Of a stretch of 39,116 nt of DNA, positions 21,933-34,896 are shown one piece after another (positions within the stretch are counted from its first letter, which is position 1; each line of letters begins with the position of its first letter). Below the pieces are notes generated by a model. That model was not told the DNA's origin. It worked only from the letters and a program-made list of their open reading frames with translations, and did not search any database. The position numbers were made by a program, and so were the translations under genes. This DNA comes from Tetrahymena elliotti 4EA (Eukaryota; Ciliophora; Oligohymenophorea; Hymenostomatida; Tetrahymenidae): NCBI GenBank assembly GCA_000231825.2, contig JH720395.1, positions 103,468 through 142,583 of the forward strand. Direction: 5' to 3'.

Positions 21933-24900
21933 TCACTAATTTTTTGAGAGGTTTTTATCATGGTTTTTTGGTACATTGTTCTTCAATTTTTATTAGCTAT
22001 CTTTTGATAGAAAATAGTTGGTTTAGTTCATTATAATATTTTCTTCAATATTAAGGGAAGAGAAGGAGAGGATTTCTGAATTAATGCTTACAATTTCTTT
22101 TTTGGTATCAATATTCTATTCATTTTAAAGTTTCTCTAAGTCATCTAAGTTATTTTATTATTTAGATTGAGCTGTATCTTATTCTATATTTTACAACTAT
22201 TTCTAAAAGTAGCTTTTATTGTTCTAAGAAACTAGATTTCTGTTTGATTGATTTTTATTTATTACAGAATTATTTAAACTGGATGTTTTTGTATTCAATT
22301 TTATTTAATTAGGTGAATCCTATAAATTTGTAAAAGCCCTTTAACAATATTTAGGAGTGCTAAAATCAATCAATTGAGTTTATTTCAAATATTCTTTATT
22401 AGCTAGCATCTATTAAGACTAGCTATCTTTAATCTATTTAATTTTTTGATTTTGTTTCTTCTATTTTCGATATTTCTCAAAGTGATTCCTAATCATTTAT
22501 TTTAAATAAAAAATTATATTATTTAATTTATTAATAGGTTAAATTGAAAATAAATTAATTTTACTTAAGCTTTTTCCAGAGTACAAACCTTTTGAAGTTC
22601 TTTAAAGGTTTTTACAAAACAAGATATGAATAGGGGATTTTTAAGATAAACTAATTTAGTTTAGTGTTTTTGTTGACAATAAAACTAAGTATCATAAGAA
22701 ATAGCAAGATTTAGCACAATAGATTTATAAACAATGAAAGAACTCTAGCAATTTGATAAACTATATTGTTTTAAGTGTAAAATAATATAGAATCTAAAAT
22801 AAACAGCAAGGAAATATTTTAATTAAAAAAATAGTCAATTCTAAGAGATTTAGTGTTGATATATGGTGAGTATTTCACTAAAAAGTAGTTGTAAACTTAA
22901 ATAAGTAAAATAGCAAAATTTGATTTTAATATTAAAAAGTCTTCACCAAAAATATTTCCAACAAGCACAATGCTGAGTCTTAAAGTAATTCTTAAGAATT
23001 CCCAATAAAAAAATTAAGTTTTATAATCACCACAGATGAATCCATATTTATACAGCTAAATTGGTTCTGTCAGTTTATTTTTTTTACTTTTAATTTTGAA
23101 TAAGATCAAGCAAGTGACAACTATCAACCAAAATAAGAATAAAGGCAGAATTAAATATAGAGAGTAGTTTAAATGTTCTTTTGTATAGCATTCTTTATTT
23201 AGTTGAGATTTTATGTAATAAATATCTCCTATCTTTCTACAAGACATAATCAAAACTAGCTAAGTAGCCGTGTTGCATTAGAATGTTATAAAAGCAAAAA
23301 CATAGGCTGCATAAAAGAATCTTCTCCTCTTCTGTTAATTTAATTTCGTAGAATTTCCAAAGATAAATAATATTACAGTTATTAGAATATAGAAAAATGG
23401 TTATATTGAAACCCATATTCCCCTCAGATATTCTATAGGAATAAAATCTATTTAAGAGAAAATACAATCTAATGAATTACTGAAATAGGAAGAAGGACTA
23501 CCTAATATACTTGAAACATCTAAAAATGTTACATCAAAAAACTAAGAAAGCTAATTTTAGATTATTGAAGTAATTTAAATAAAATTTATTAAAAGCTTAA
23601 TGTAAAATGATATTTAATCTTTTTCACCTGTTTTCCCAATTATTAAAATATCAAGTCTTCTTAATGTCTGATAGATTATTTACTTTGAAGCCACATCAAT
23701 TGATTTTTATATTGAGTAAATCAAATACAAAGATATAAAAACCAAATTTAATAGCTATTTCAACACTATACTGCCTGGTTTATTGCATTCATTGCACAAT
23801 TAATTCCCTAATAATCCATATTTCTATCCCCAAAACTACCCATAATTATCACAAACTTCACAGAGAGGGCCTATTATTATTCAAAATTAAACTTGCAATG
23901 TTAAATTAAAAATAAAATTATCAAATCAAAATAATTAATAATTGGGTGATATTTTTTAAATAAAAAATGAGTGAAAAATGAATTTCTAATAATTTTAAGA
24001 ACACAGAAATTTTATTAAACATGATAATTAATAGTAGAATTTTTTTTGAAAATAATTATAATTTACTAGAGAGTTTTTAATAATAACTTAGCAATTTAAT
24101 TAATTTAAAAAAATCATGAAACCAAACAAATATTTTATCATTAAAAAAAAAAAGTAAAATTATTTTGGAAACTCAAAAATAAAAATAATAATCAAGTCAA
24201 AATAATATTTTTGTTTTCATTTGGCTAATTTAATAAATAAAAGCGTTTTGTCAACAAATTAAAAATAATTGCTAAAATAAAGATAAAATTTATTTGAGAA
24301 ATTAAGTTTATGAATATCATAATTATTCCATTGATAAAAATAGACTGTAAAATTATCCAATACTAATTATTAAAATTTTTCTGTGTTTTTTCACATATTG
24401 TTTGTCAAACAAATTAATAAAATCATCATAACAAATTTAAGCAAAGTTAAAATTTAAAATCAAACTATTGTTTGAAATGTAAAAATAATACTTGAAAATG
24501 AAAAACAAGATAAACATTTTAAGCAAAATTAAAAATAAAAATTATTGTTTCATTTTGTAAAATAATTATGAAAAATTAAAAACAAAATAAAAATTTGGTT
24601 GGAATAAAATAATGATTTAATATAAATAAATACCTATGTAGCCTTCAGCACAGTAGTTATCTTTCTCCTTGCCATAACAATTTTCTGGCTTGTTGGCACA
24701 TGAGATAATAACATCACTAAGTTAATTGTCTCTCCAATATCCTTTTTAAATATTTATTGTGCTATTAATACAACTTACTGCACCTTTATTAGGGCAAGAT
24801 TTGCAAGCTTAGTTTGAATCTTTTTCTGGGATTTATACTGAGTAAAAGTTCTCTTTGCATGGAGAACACTCATAGATCGAACCTGAAATTTTAATATAAA

Positions 24901-27900
24901 TTTCTCCTATTTAGCATTTTCTAAATTAAACTTCAACAGTGTAGACTTTTTAGCCAATTGATATTGAATTTCCATCAATTTTGGAAATAAAGTGTGCTTA
25001 GACTTAAAATTCTGCTTTATTGTTTGGTATTCCAACAAGTTACATTCCTTTAAGATTGAACAAATAATCCTATCCATTTCTGATATAAAAAAATAAAACA
25101 TTTTCTTTGATTTCTAACTAAGTGGGATTAAGTGAGTTTAATTGTAACTAATATGTATTGATCTCATTTTATATCTTTAAAGAATATCCATTTTTCTAAT
25201 GATCTACTTTGACTATGTTATTTTCTTCATCAAGCATAACTAATTTTAATGAGTATTTGTTATCCCCACTTCTGTAATCTTCAATAACTAATTATTCTAA
25301 GTCACGCGAATGATCTTCTTTTAGAACTATTATCCAAGGATATGATCCAATATTTTATCCAAAAATTTTTGCACTATTCCCATTAAAAACTATTTTAAAT
25401 GAATTTTATAAACTTCTATTAATATTTAGTTTTCTAACAAAACTTGGAATTAATTCTTTGTATCTAATAGCTCCACCAATTGTTGAAGTATTATTTATAA
25501 ATTTAGAATTAAAGATATCTATATCCACATTTTATAGATATATAGCACCACCTTCATCTTGTGAAAAGTTTTCATAAAAATTACAATCTTGAATGACATT
25601 TGAATTAGCCTAATTAAAATCTTAAATATTTAAACCTGCTCCAGAACCTTAAGATTTATTATTTGTAAAACTAGAGTTTTTAAGGATAATTTAACTTCCT
25701 TCTAAAGCAGTGATACAGGATTATATTTTGTTTTAAGTAAAAAATGAATCCTAAATTAGAAGCATTGTAATCTAATTAATCTCAACAATCGATGATTATT
25801 TAACAACATTGTTTTTAACAAAAAATCTATTCAATTACACACTTAATGCTTGTGAAATCTAAATTGGAGAATTGATAATCTAATCATTACAATTATTTTC
25901 TTAAAATTAAATATTCGAAAAGTTTACTTCAGAATTAGAAAAATTAATTTAATGGTTGACATTTTCTTGTTGATATTTGTAAATGTTTGGAAAATTATAA
26001 AAATAAACATTTTTATTTAAATAAAATTTAACATTTGATATTTCTTATTTGTAACTTGTTGTGACATAAATTAAATAATTTTTATTTAAATCTGAGCTCA
26101 TTTATTCTTTTTCATTTTTTTCTATTTTTAAATTAGAAATTTCAATCTAATTGATTCTATCTATGTAAAATAAAATGCTATTGAATTAGTTATTTATTCT
26201 GTTATTATTATAGCTTATTTTATTTATTCTTAAATTATTTCCTTCACGAAAACTGAAAATTGGATGTGTAAAATACAATTTTAAGTTTGTCAGTTTAAGA
26301 TTATCAATTTCTGCTTTTTCAAAGCTTTCTTGAATATAAATACCTTCAAAGCTTTTAGAGATTTATTAATTAGAAATATTTATTGATGTGAATGATATTT
26401 CTTTGTTTTGAATAAGTTTTATTGAGAATGGCTAATTAGGTAAATCAGGTTCAAGCAAATAAAAATTGCAGTTCTCAAAAATGACTTTATCGAAGCCTTA
26501 AATAATCACACTATTTTTGATATAAATGTCAGCATTCATAAAATGAATAACTTAGATGTAACTTATCATATTCGTATAGTCAATTTTATCTAAATAAATA
26601 TAACTTCCTGTAAATATTAGATTTTAATTGAGATTATTTGATTAATTTGGTATTGTTAATGGATATGCAGTTTGAATATAAGATCCATTTTCATTAAGCA
26701 GATTTTAAGTAAATTCTAATTAAAATTAGAAATTCTTCACTTGATTTGTCAAAGAATTTTAAAGCTCTTTAAATCCATCTATTTTTTTCTAAATCATAAC
26801 TTAAGTTGGATTTTTGAATACTTCCAAACAAGTGTAATCATTCATATTCATTATTATTGGGACTTTATAAAACACTACATTATTTTCACCCAAGTCATAG
26901 CCTATTAAATTAAATACAGTATAGCTATTATCTAAAGAATTTGTTTCAATATTGGCTTCAAATATTTTCATATTTTGATTTTTTTACTAAAATAATTAAG
27001 AAGTTGTTCCTTTTAAATGATATTTAAAGTATTCAAAATCTAAAGTAAGAAGTTTCACATAATTTTATGTTGTAATTACAATTTGAGTATTTGTTAATAT
27101 TCTCAAATCACATATAGGATCTTCAATATAACTTTAAGTGGAAATAAAAATAGGATTCGCCATTTCGTAATCAAATATTAAATACATTTGATTTGTAAAA
27201 ACAAGCAAATAATTTTGTTTCTCATAAAACTAAATTTAGAATTTACTTCTAGAAAAAGGCAGTAAAAAAAAATTTTGATAGATTAGATCTTTATTATTTA
27301 TTATGCAAGTAATGCAAATCTTGTAAATGAATCTATGATTTTAAAGGGCTACAATAGCATAATTTTAATCATTTCTTGTAATCACTTTTAATATCTTATT
27401 TTCAAATTATTTATTATAAATTTCATTTATTTAAAATTCATCATTTATTTTATCTTAAATAAATTCAAATATTTTTATTGACCTATCAAGTGAATACGTT
27501 AAAAAATAGTAAATTTATCTTGTTGAATTTGAAGATTAATGAATCTCTAGAGAGTGCAAATTGTATTTTTTGCTATGACAACTATTTTATGCAATGATTT
27601 AAGACACTCCAGATTCATTATTGCTTATAATACTTAGCATTCCATTAGCATGAGAAATATAAATCATGTTCTCATTTATCAATTTTATTGAGTTTATTTT
27701 ATGTTAAACCAAAGAATTACATTATTTTTCAGAATAGTTTAAGTTATTTCCATCGAAACTTCCATTAATACTGCAAATTGAATTAGGAAAAATTACAAGA
27801 ATCAACTTAAAATTTTGAAGAATTTCTTGATTTGATGACAGAGCAATTATTTCTAATAAATGAGTATTTGTATTTATTATTTGATAATTCTAATTACCAT

Positions 27901-30900
27901 TCTGAATATTTTAAAATATTATTTCTTAGGATGTTTGATAGATATTATAAAAACAAATTTATTTAATAGAAATAATTGAGTTTAATCTTTTCAATATATT
28001 TGTCATTTAGTGATTAGTAACATCAATTTAGAAGATTTAATTTTAAAGAGAAACAGCATAAATCAACTTATTCTTTTCGTCAAAAAACTTTGGAATTATA
28101 TTTTGATTCTTTTCAATTGAGTATTCTTTAAAATCAAAAAGTGAATTTAAATCAAACTATTTCATAGGGTCCTAATAATATTCTTGATAAATTAATGTCT
28201 AAAAAGATTCAACATAAAATATTTAATATTTATTCATGCTATATAGCAATAAGCCTGTAGATTTTTGATAAAATTCATAGTAATAATTCTTAGCATTAAT
28301 TAAAATTAAATCTAAATTATCTATTAAAATGATATCTGTAATATCACTAGACTATGAATTTAATACATAATGTTAAGTGTCTTCTTTTGTTTATAGATCA
28401 AGAATTCCATAATATATTTAGTTTTAACTTACTGCAAAAACATCTAATGAGCTCTCAAAGTAAAATAAATTATTTGTTATGTCTGCATGGAACCTCTTTT
28501 GATAAACTAATGCCTAAGTTTAGAATGCATAGAACCAAACCCACCTTTTAATATAAATAATATTTTTAGATTAAACAAAGAAATTTTCAATCATTTAATT
28601 AAATTTTTTAGTTTTTATTTAAAATATTTTTTTTAAGCCAGAAATTAATGGAAAACGGTTTTTATTTAATTGAAATGTAAAACAAATATTTTAATTGAAG
28701 ATGCTTTAAATCAATAAAAAATGTTAAAGTTCATTCTATTTTTAAAATAGAAATTCTTTTCTTTCTCATAAAATTATTTGATAAAAGATAGTTTTGTTTA
28801 AAAAAATTTTTTATTAAAGAAATTGTTTTTATTAATTTACCCTTAGGAATCTGTGTAGCATGTAAAATCTTAGTTGAGTTGAATGATGTATTAAAATTAA
28901 TTTGGTTCAACTAAAATCTAGTTTAGAACTATGTTCTACTTAGATGAAATAAATTAAAGCTAAATAGGATTGTTATACATGTCTAAGCTTCCAAAAAATA
29001 TTCCATATTTAAGACTATAACTGTAACCGAAAAAACAACAATATTTGCCAACAGTATAAACTGGACTTAAAGTATTTAAATCATAGATATTAGAATTCTC
29101 TGAAGTAATTAATGCAATTGAAAATTTAAGGTTGAGTTTAGAATTTACTTCAAATCCTTCTTCAGTAGAAGCTATACAGTTCTATCGCTTCAGACTAATC
29201 TGCTATTCTGATTTTTTTGGATAAGTAAAAGAAAAGAGACAAAAATGATATCTTGTTAAAACAACAAATTTATTTTAATATTAAATAGATCCCAAGTAAT
29301 AGGATTCAGCATTATCTGTATAAACTTTATCATCATCAAATCTAGATAACATTTAACCATCTCTAATATCATAGAATATGATTTAATCAATAAGAACCTG
29401 AATAATTAAATTAAAACTAGCAGACATTTGTGTTTGAGCAAAAATAAGCTATTTAGTTTAATATTAAAACTCATAATAATATTACTTATTCACTCTCAAG
29501 ACTGCAAAATCATAATCCTAATTTTTAGCGACTATCTATTCTATTATTAAATAAAAAATAATTTTTTAATATATTTTGTAAATCATCAAAACTTATCCAA
29601 TAATATTTTTTTCGTTGATAACTTTCATTTACAATTTTAAGATATTAAAAAAGGTCTATTTTTTTTAATTTCTTGAATTTATTTGAATAAAAAATTTAAG
29701 GTAGAGAAAGAAGTTTTATTTAAGGCAAAGAAATTTAGCAATTTAAATAAATTTAATAAATAATGAAAAAAATTATTTACATGTATAAATTAACTATGAA
29801 GAGGTATCAAAGTAGATATTAACTAGTTACATTTTAGATTCAATCACTTAGTATGAAGAAAAATCATTATATGAACCATAAATGATGGTGCCTTATATGA
29901 ACCCAAAAAACATCTATTTTGTTTATACATCATAAAAATAGCAATTAATTACACTCTACTAATTTAAAGGAAATAGCTAACTTTAAAATGATTCCGTATT
30001 TACAAATTCAATTTGTTGATTTAGTTAAAAGTAAATATAATTTTCTGCATACATTATCATATTTGTATTTATAACTTATTCTCTCGTTTTAAACACTTAA
30101 CTACTATTTAAATAATATATTAATGATGGATTTCTATTGATAATAGTCACTATAACTTTTTAAGAAGGCTAATAAAATAAACCATTAATTCCAATTTACA
30201 CAATCAGATTGTCATTTATTAATTCTAATGTAGTTGTATTATACACAGCAACACTATTATAGATTATACTTTTATCCACTAAATATAATAAATCTTAATC
30301 ATAAGCTTTTATCCTCTAAAAAAAGTTTAAATCTAATTCAGCAGACTTTGTTAGCTTATTTTCTTATAAATCAACATCAAAAATAATAACAGCCGAAAAT
30401 GCAGAGCATATAATTTTGTTTTTTGATATAAAAAACTCTTGACTAAAGCAATTAGGCCTATTAGATAATTTTAGTTAAAATTTACATTTAAATTATTTAT
30501 TTAATTAACTTACTATGAAATAAGTAAGGCAGAAAGTTAATTAATTGACATCGTCTATAAATTTATCACTGTAAGCTAGATTTCTGATTTATATTTTAAA
30601 TAAATTATTAAATTTTTATTCATTTCAATTTGTTTTTATATTTGAAAAACATTTCTTTTTTAATAATTAATAATTTTATTTATTTTTTGTTGCTTCTAAA
30701 AAATATTTTATAAAAATAAAAGAAATACATTTTTATCCATTGCTTGTAAGATACAAATCAAAAGTGAGTGAATTATATTTGACATCAGCTTTTACTTTAT
30801 TAGAGCTAGAGTAAAATTAAACAAACTTAATGATTTCGAATGTGTAGTAATTGACAATATTTACGAAATCATTGTCTATAAAAACAATTACACCAAGATT

Positions 30901-32458
30901 ATAATCAATTATTGGTTAATAAGGAAGAGATTATCTTTCTTAAAACACTCTCATTTAATTTTTATATTAATTGGAAGTCAAATCTAATACACCCAATTCT
31001 CCAACTCTACTTATTATTATTTCGTCTTCTTCCTGATTAAAATTTAAAGAGCTTGGATCTAAATTTAGATTTTGTGAGATCTTGAAACACTTCATTTCTG
31101 TAATAGTTTCCCAAGTAGAAGTAGAAAGCACTTAAATTCCTTCATTTTAGCCTTAAATACTAAAGAATAACAATTATTAAGTGTTAATTTCGATTAAAGA
31201 TAATTATTAAAATGGAAAATATGTTTGTGTCTTTATTTATTTTAACTGATTATTTGATGTGTCAAATAATATAAAATATCCTAATTAAGTGGATAGAATA
31301 TACTGACTGATATTTATTTTTATTATAGATTGTAGAGTGATCTAATTAATTTAATAAAAATCTGTAATTTAAATAATCTTAGATTCTATTTATTATTGAA
31401 GTTAATTAAATTTTCCCCAAATGATCTAATTACTATTTATTACCAGAAAATATATATTTTCTTATGGTAAAATAAAGATTTGTAATACTCTATCTTGATT
31501 AACTAATTAAATGCTTTCAACGCTCATAAGTCCTTAAGAATTATGCTTTAAATAGAAAATTTACAAATATTTAGTTATTAAAAAAACATCAAAGGATTAG
31601 GAATTTATCTAGTAAATATTCTCTACGTTTTCTATTTAAGAATCTAATTTAAAACTGTTAATTTAATTGGAAGTCAAATTTGCTTCTACATAGCTTCCAT
31701 CTGAAAAAAAATAGAGAAAATCTCCCTTTATATTCTCTATTATCTTTATAAGCTTTTCTTTATATAGACTCAATGAAAAAATGAGTTTTTTCTACTTTAA
31801 ACTGTGAACGCCTACCTTTTTTTATAAAAGTATATTCTTTACTTTAAAGTAATTCCTCCATAAAATAGTAATTTTTTTGTATTCTCATAAGATATTTTGA
31901 TTTTCTTGAAATATTTTATTTTTATTTATTATTTAAAATTAATTGTAATAAAAATGGAGTAAGATTATTTGATAAATATTTCATTTAATTTTATAATTTT
32001 TATTAGAAATCATAGTATTTTTTGTAAATAATTACAGTAGCTTTGTTTGAGTTATAATAAAGGAAATATGTGAAAGTAGAATCAAATAGAGTTTAATTCG
32101 AAATAACTCCTCCATTTGTGCAATTAAATACCTACATAATGGATTTATTTTAACTATTCTAGATGATATCATCTCCTTAACTATTAGCACTATAAATATT
32201 ACCATTTTCATCTAAACTAATATCTACTAAAAAACTCCTATGTACTGAAAAGCTATTGATTTGTTAACCATTATTAATGTTCCATTCTATGATAAGCTAA
32301 TCATCAGAGATTGAAAACACTTGATTTTAATCCTTATCTATTACAAATTTTTTAACAAAGCTGGAATGACATACTTTTCCATATATATTTAAGCTTGAAC
32401 ATTATCTCCCATTAACTTTGAAAAGGTATAATAGCAAAATTAGAATAAAAAAATTCAT
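21933..32458 (-). CDS. Giant surface protein: beta-propeller, beta-helix, Cys-rich, multi-TM
   Basis: Eight exons (32458-32036, 31904-31843, 31801-30729, 30575-29781, 29531-28841, 28544-24634, 23870-22565, 22488-21933) join in phase at GT..AG introns. They give 8,817 nt, about 2,938 residues and one TGA. Residues 1-17 are a signal peptide (MNFFILILLLYLFKVNG). Residues 20-1525 show WD/beta-propeller-like repeats (IDKDQNQVFSISDDQLIIEW). About 1660-2060 is a parallel beta-helix region with Pmp-type motifs: SGAGLNI, DEGGAIYLQN, NNTSTIGGAIRY. Residues 2240-2350 are cysteine-rich (YECSPCKENFYS, CANKPENCYG, GPLCEVCDNYG). About 2353-2730 has seven or eight hydrophobic helices. The tail from 2755 is Gln/Asn/Ser-rich. 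The architecture fits the large putative transmembrane proteins common in Tetrahymena and Paramecium; ligand unknown. Exon 2-3 joining is the least certain point. Confidence 0.85.
23871..24633 (-). other. Longest intron of the giant gene, 763 nt
   Basis: Splits the Gly codon of the motif CAEGYIG/PLCEVCD: donor ATAG|GTATTTATT, acceptor AATAATAG|GCCCTCTC. The motif across the junction is characteristic of this protein class, which confirms both splice sites. The intron is markedly more AT-rich than the exons and has repeated AAAATAATNNTTG-like segments. Confidence 0.85.
31802..31842 (-). other. Possible 41-nt intron (or one-base frameshift)
   Basis: Donor GTAAAGAATATAC and acceptor GGCGTTCACAG restore the frame between exons 2 and 3. 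Alternatively there is no intron and one A is missing from the seven-A run at 31817-31823, which would also restore the frame and keep RIYFYKK joined to VGVHSLKQ, a plausible propeller strand. Confidence 0.5.
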
Positions 32459-33409
32459 ATTTTATTAATTAATAAAGTGATATTAATATTTTTGAATTGT
32501 TTCTATTTAGTGTTATTATTTATCATGAAGTAATTATTTTGTTTTATTAGTATTCTCTATTAACTATTAATTAATTAATCAATACATTGATCAATCTAAC
32601 ATTTTTATTACAAAATTAAGTTAGACCAAATATACATTCGAATGTCAATTTACTTTGAAAACAACAATAAATAAACTCCTTTTTTAGAATGAATCTAAAA
32701 TATACTATCGGAAAGTTAAGATTTGAAATTAAAATGAGAAAGATTAAAGCTTTTCTTCTAAAAATTTGTATTAACTAGAAAAAAAAATGGGAAATCAATT
32801 GAAATAATTTTAATTAAATATTATAAAATTATTTTTGTTATGTGGCTCGCTTTAAGATGGAAAAAATTTTAAAAATTGTTTCCTTTATTACTTATTAAAG
32901 ATTAACAAACATATTAATTTTATTGTTTTTTGGGTATTTTAATTTTGTTTCCATAATCATAGAAAAAATACGATAATTTCTAATTTCAAAAAATAAACAT
33001 TTTTTGGTTGGGAGAAGTAAAAATCATAAATAATATTACTGTATTCCTCAATTACAAAAACTGACCAGAAGCTAAGGTTCAAATAATGCTCAATTTTATA
33101 AAATTTTCATAAATTTTATTCATCGCAACATGTTTTAAATAAATTATAAATTATATGATATTTGAATTTGCAACACGTTTTAATTAAATAAATAATTTTT
33201 TTAAATAAAATTTAATATTTCAATATTTTGTTGTTTTTTAATTAAATTTATTCCAAATATCTTTAAATTCTTTAAGGTATATATAAAATTAAATAAAATA
33301 ACTCTTCTGATGAATTTAACTCAGTCTTTTTTATTATTATAATATTAGTTTGCCCCAAAACAGACTGTGGAAGTTTTACGCAAGAACAAATAAAAGATAA
33401 TATCATATT
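32459..33409. other. Divergent intergenic region before K3
   Basis: Contains the 5' flank of the giant gene (minus strand). No long frame. A short plus-strand piece near 33350-33412 reads CPKTDCGSFTQEQIKDN, discussed as a finding. The rest is AT-rich with no feature I can support. Confidence 0.4.
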
Positions 33410-33669
33410 GATTAAGTTAGTTACTTATTTAATTTATTTTTTATTTGAAATATTGTTTTTACATAAGGATGCAAAAATTAAAGCTAATTTATTTAATTTA
33501 TTTTAAATTTTAAATCTTTATTTTTATCATCAGTATGAGTAAGTAAATATTTTTGTTAACTGCTAAATTTTATTTTAAAAATATCTTTCAAAGAAAAAGA
33601 GTTATTAATTGAAAAATATTAGACTATCGAAAAAAAATTATAGAAAAAAGTTAATTAAATTATAAAGAT
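33410..33669 (+). repeat. Shared upstream region of K3
   Basis: Counterpart of 14985-15213 before K2. The similarity continues up to the start codon, supporting the ATG chosen at 33670. Confidence 0.55.
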
Positions 33670-34896
33670 ATGGAGAACAGTTAGAATAAATATGAATTTA
33701 TTTAAAAAACAGATAAGTCTTAAATTTTTATTTTTGATGATTAAAAGTCAGACAATCTGATTAGAATGAGTAACAATTAGGATTTAAACGAAAAGGATGA
33801 AAAATCTAAGAAAAGTAAAAATGAAATTTTACCAGGAGATTCAAGCTCCTACTTAAATAGAGATGATTCTTTAGTTTTAGATTAAATGAATTTTTATTAG
33901 CCAGTAACTAATAATCAGAATTAATTATCTAATTTATCTTTCACAAATAAAGTTTTCTCTGATCAAATTTAAAGTATTAATAATGATAAGTCAGAAACTA
34001 ATGTTTTGGAAGAAGAACATTAGTATAGATCAAATAATTATTTGAATCAGCATGCTATTAAAGATTCATAATCAAAATATTAATATTAAATAATCATTCT
34101 AGATAATTAAGATAATACGATCAAAAAATGTTTAAAAGAAAAATTAGATAAAATTAAAAAAGCTTAAAATAATCAAAATTTATGTTTTACAATAATGAAC
34201 TAATAAGATATTTAAGTTCCTTTAGTTTTAGATAATTAAATATAGACCTAAAACTAAAATAAATATTAATAAATGATTGTGAACACTCAAAAATAATCTG
34301 AAATTTTAAATCCATATGAATTTGATAAGAACAATCTCAGCTAACACTTCTTAAATGAGTATTCGCAAATTATTGAAAATTTGCATCAAAAAAAATTATT
34401 TTTAGATAAATTGATTTCATCTGATAAATACCTTGATGTTTATTAAGGATATTAACTATTTTAGGAAGGAACTAAGATAGAAATAGTTATTAAAGTTTAC
34501 TACCAAGTTAATTCATATAAACCATTAGAAGAAAATTAAAAATAAATATGGCCATGGTAAGATCTTTAATAAGAAATTCAAGTTCTAGAGTTTAGTAGAA
34601 AGGAATATATTAAAATTTAAGTATCTGAAGAAACTCAGATATTAACTTTCTAAAGAGAATATTACCCCTAAATATAAAAACAACTTATTTAAGTAAAGCA
34701 TAATTTAAGGCCTTGGAGCATAGAATACTTTAAATATATTAATAAAGATCAAAACCTTTATAAAATAAAAAATAATTCTTTATTGTTAAAATTTATAAAA
34801 AATGAGGATCTCATTTTAAAAAAATTATCAGAAAAAAATTACTTTAAATATTTTACTCAGTAAATAAAAAATTAATATTAAATTTATAATTTTTGA
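33670..34896 (+). CDS. K3: short paralogue of K2
   Basis: A 408-residue uninterrupted frame in the ciliate code. The N-terminus MENSQNKYEFIQKTDKSQIF and FDDQK match K2. The Lys/Gln-rich stretch of about 190 residues found in K2 is largely absent, and similarity resumes at QMNFYQPVTNN. Conserved blocks: NTIKKCLKEKLDKIKKA, SSDKYLDVYQGYQLFQEG, IVIKVYYQVNSYKPL, IWPWQDLQQEIQVLEF, QVSEETQILTFQRE, HNLRPWSIEYFKYINKDQN. It ends soon after LILKKLSEKNYFKYF with TGA at 34894. A GTAAAT immediately after ACTCA at 34855-34859 could be a splice donor leading to a lost kinase exon; I found no kinase motifs in the next 1.2 kb. As in K2, the frame has been kept open, so the truncated product may be made. Function unknown. 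Confidence 0.7.

Noticed and set aside
23056..23467. Two short minus-strand frames
   Set aside because: Both overlap exon 7. The first is a piece of the true frame cut by TAG/TAA; the second is in another frame.
24907..25101. Minus-strand 64-codon frame
   Set aside because: Out-of-frame shadow within exon 6 of the giant gene, just before the cysteine-rich region.
28347..28360. Alternative acceptor for exon 6 at CTAG|TGAT
   Set aside because: It is in phase, but the upstream sequence to 28544 reads as sensible protein (FHADITNNLFYFESSLDVFA), so the earlier acceptor is preferred.
28354..28551. Plus-strand 65-codon frame
   Set aside because: Antisense to the start of exon 6 of the giant gene, whose minus-strand reading continues in phase to the acceptor at 28545.
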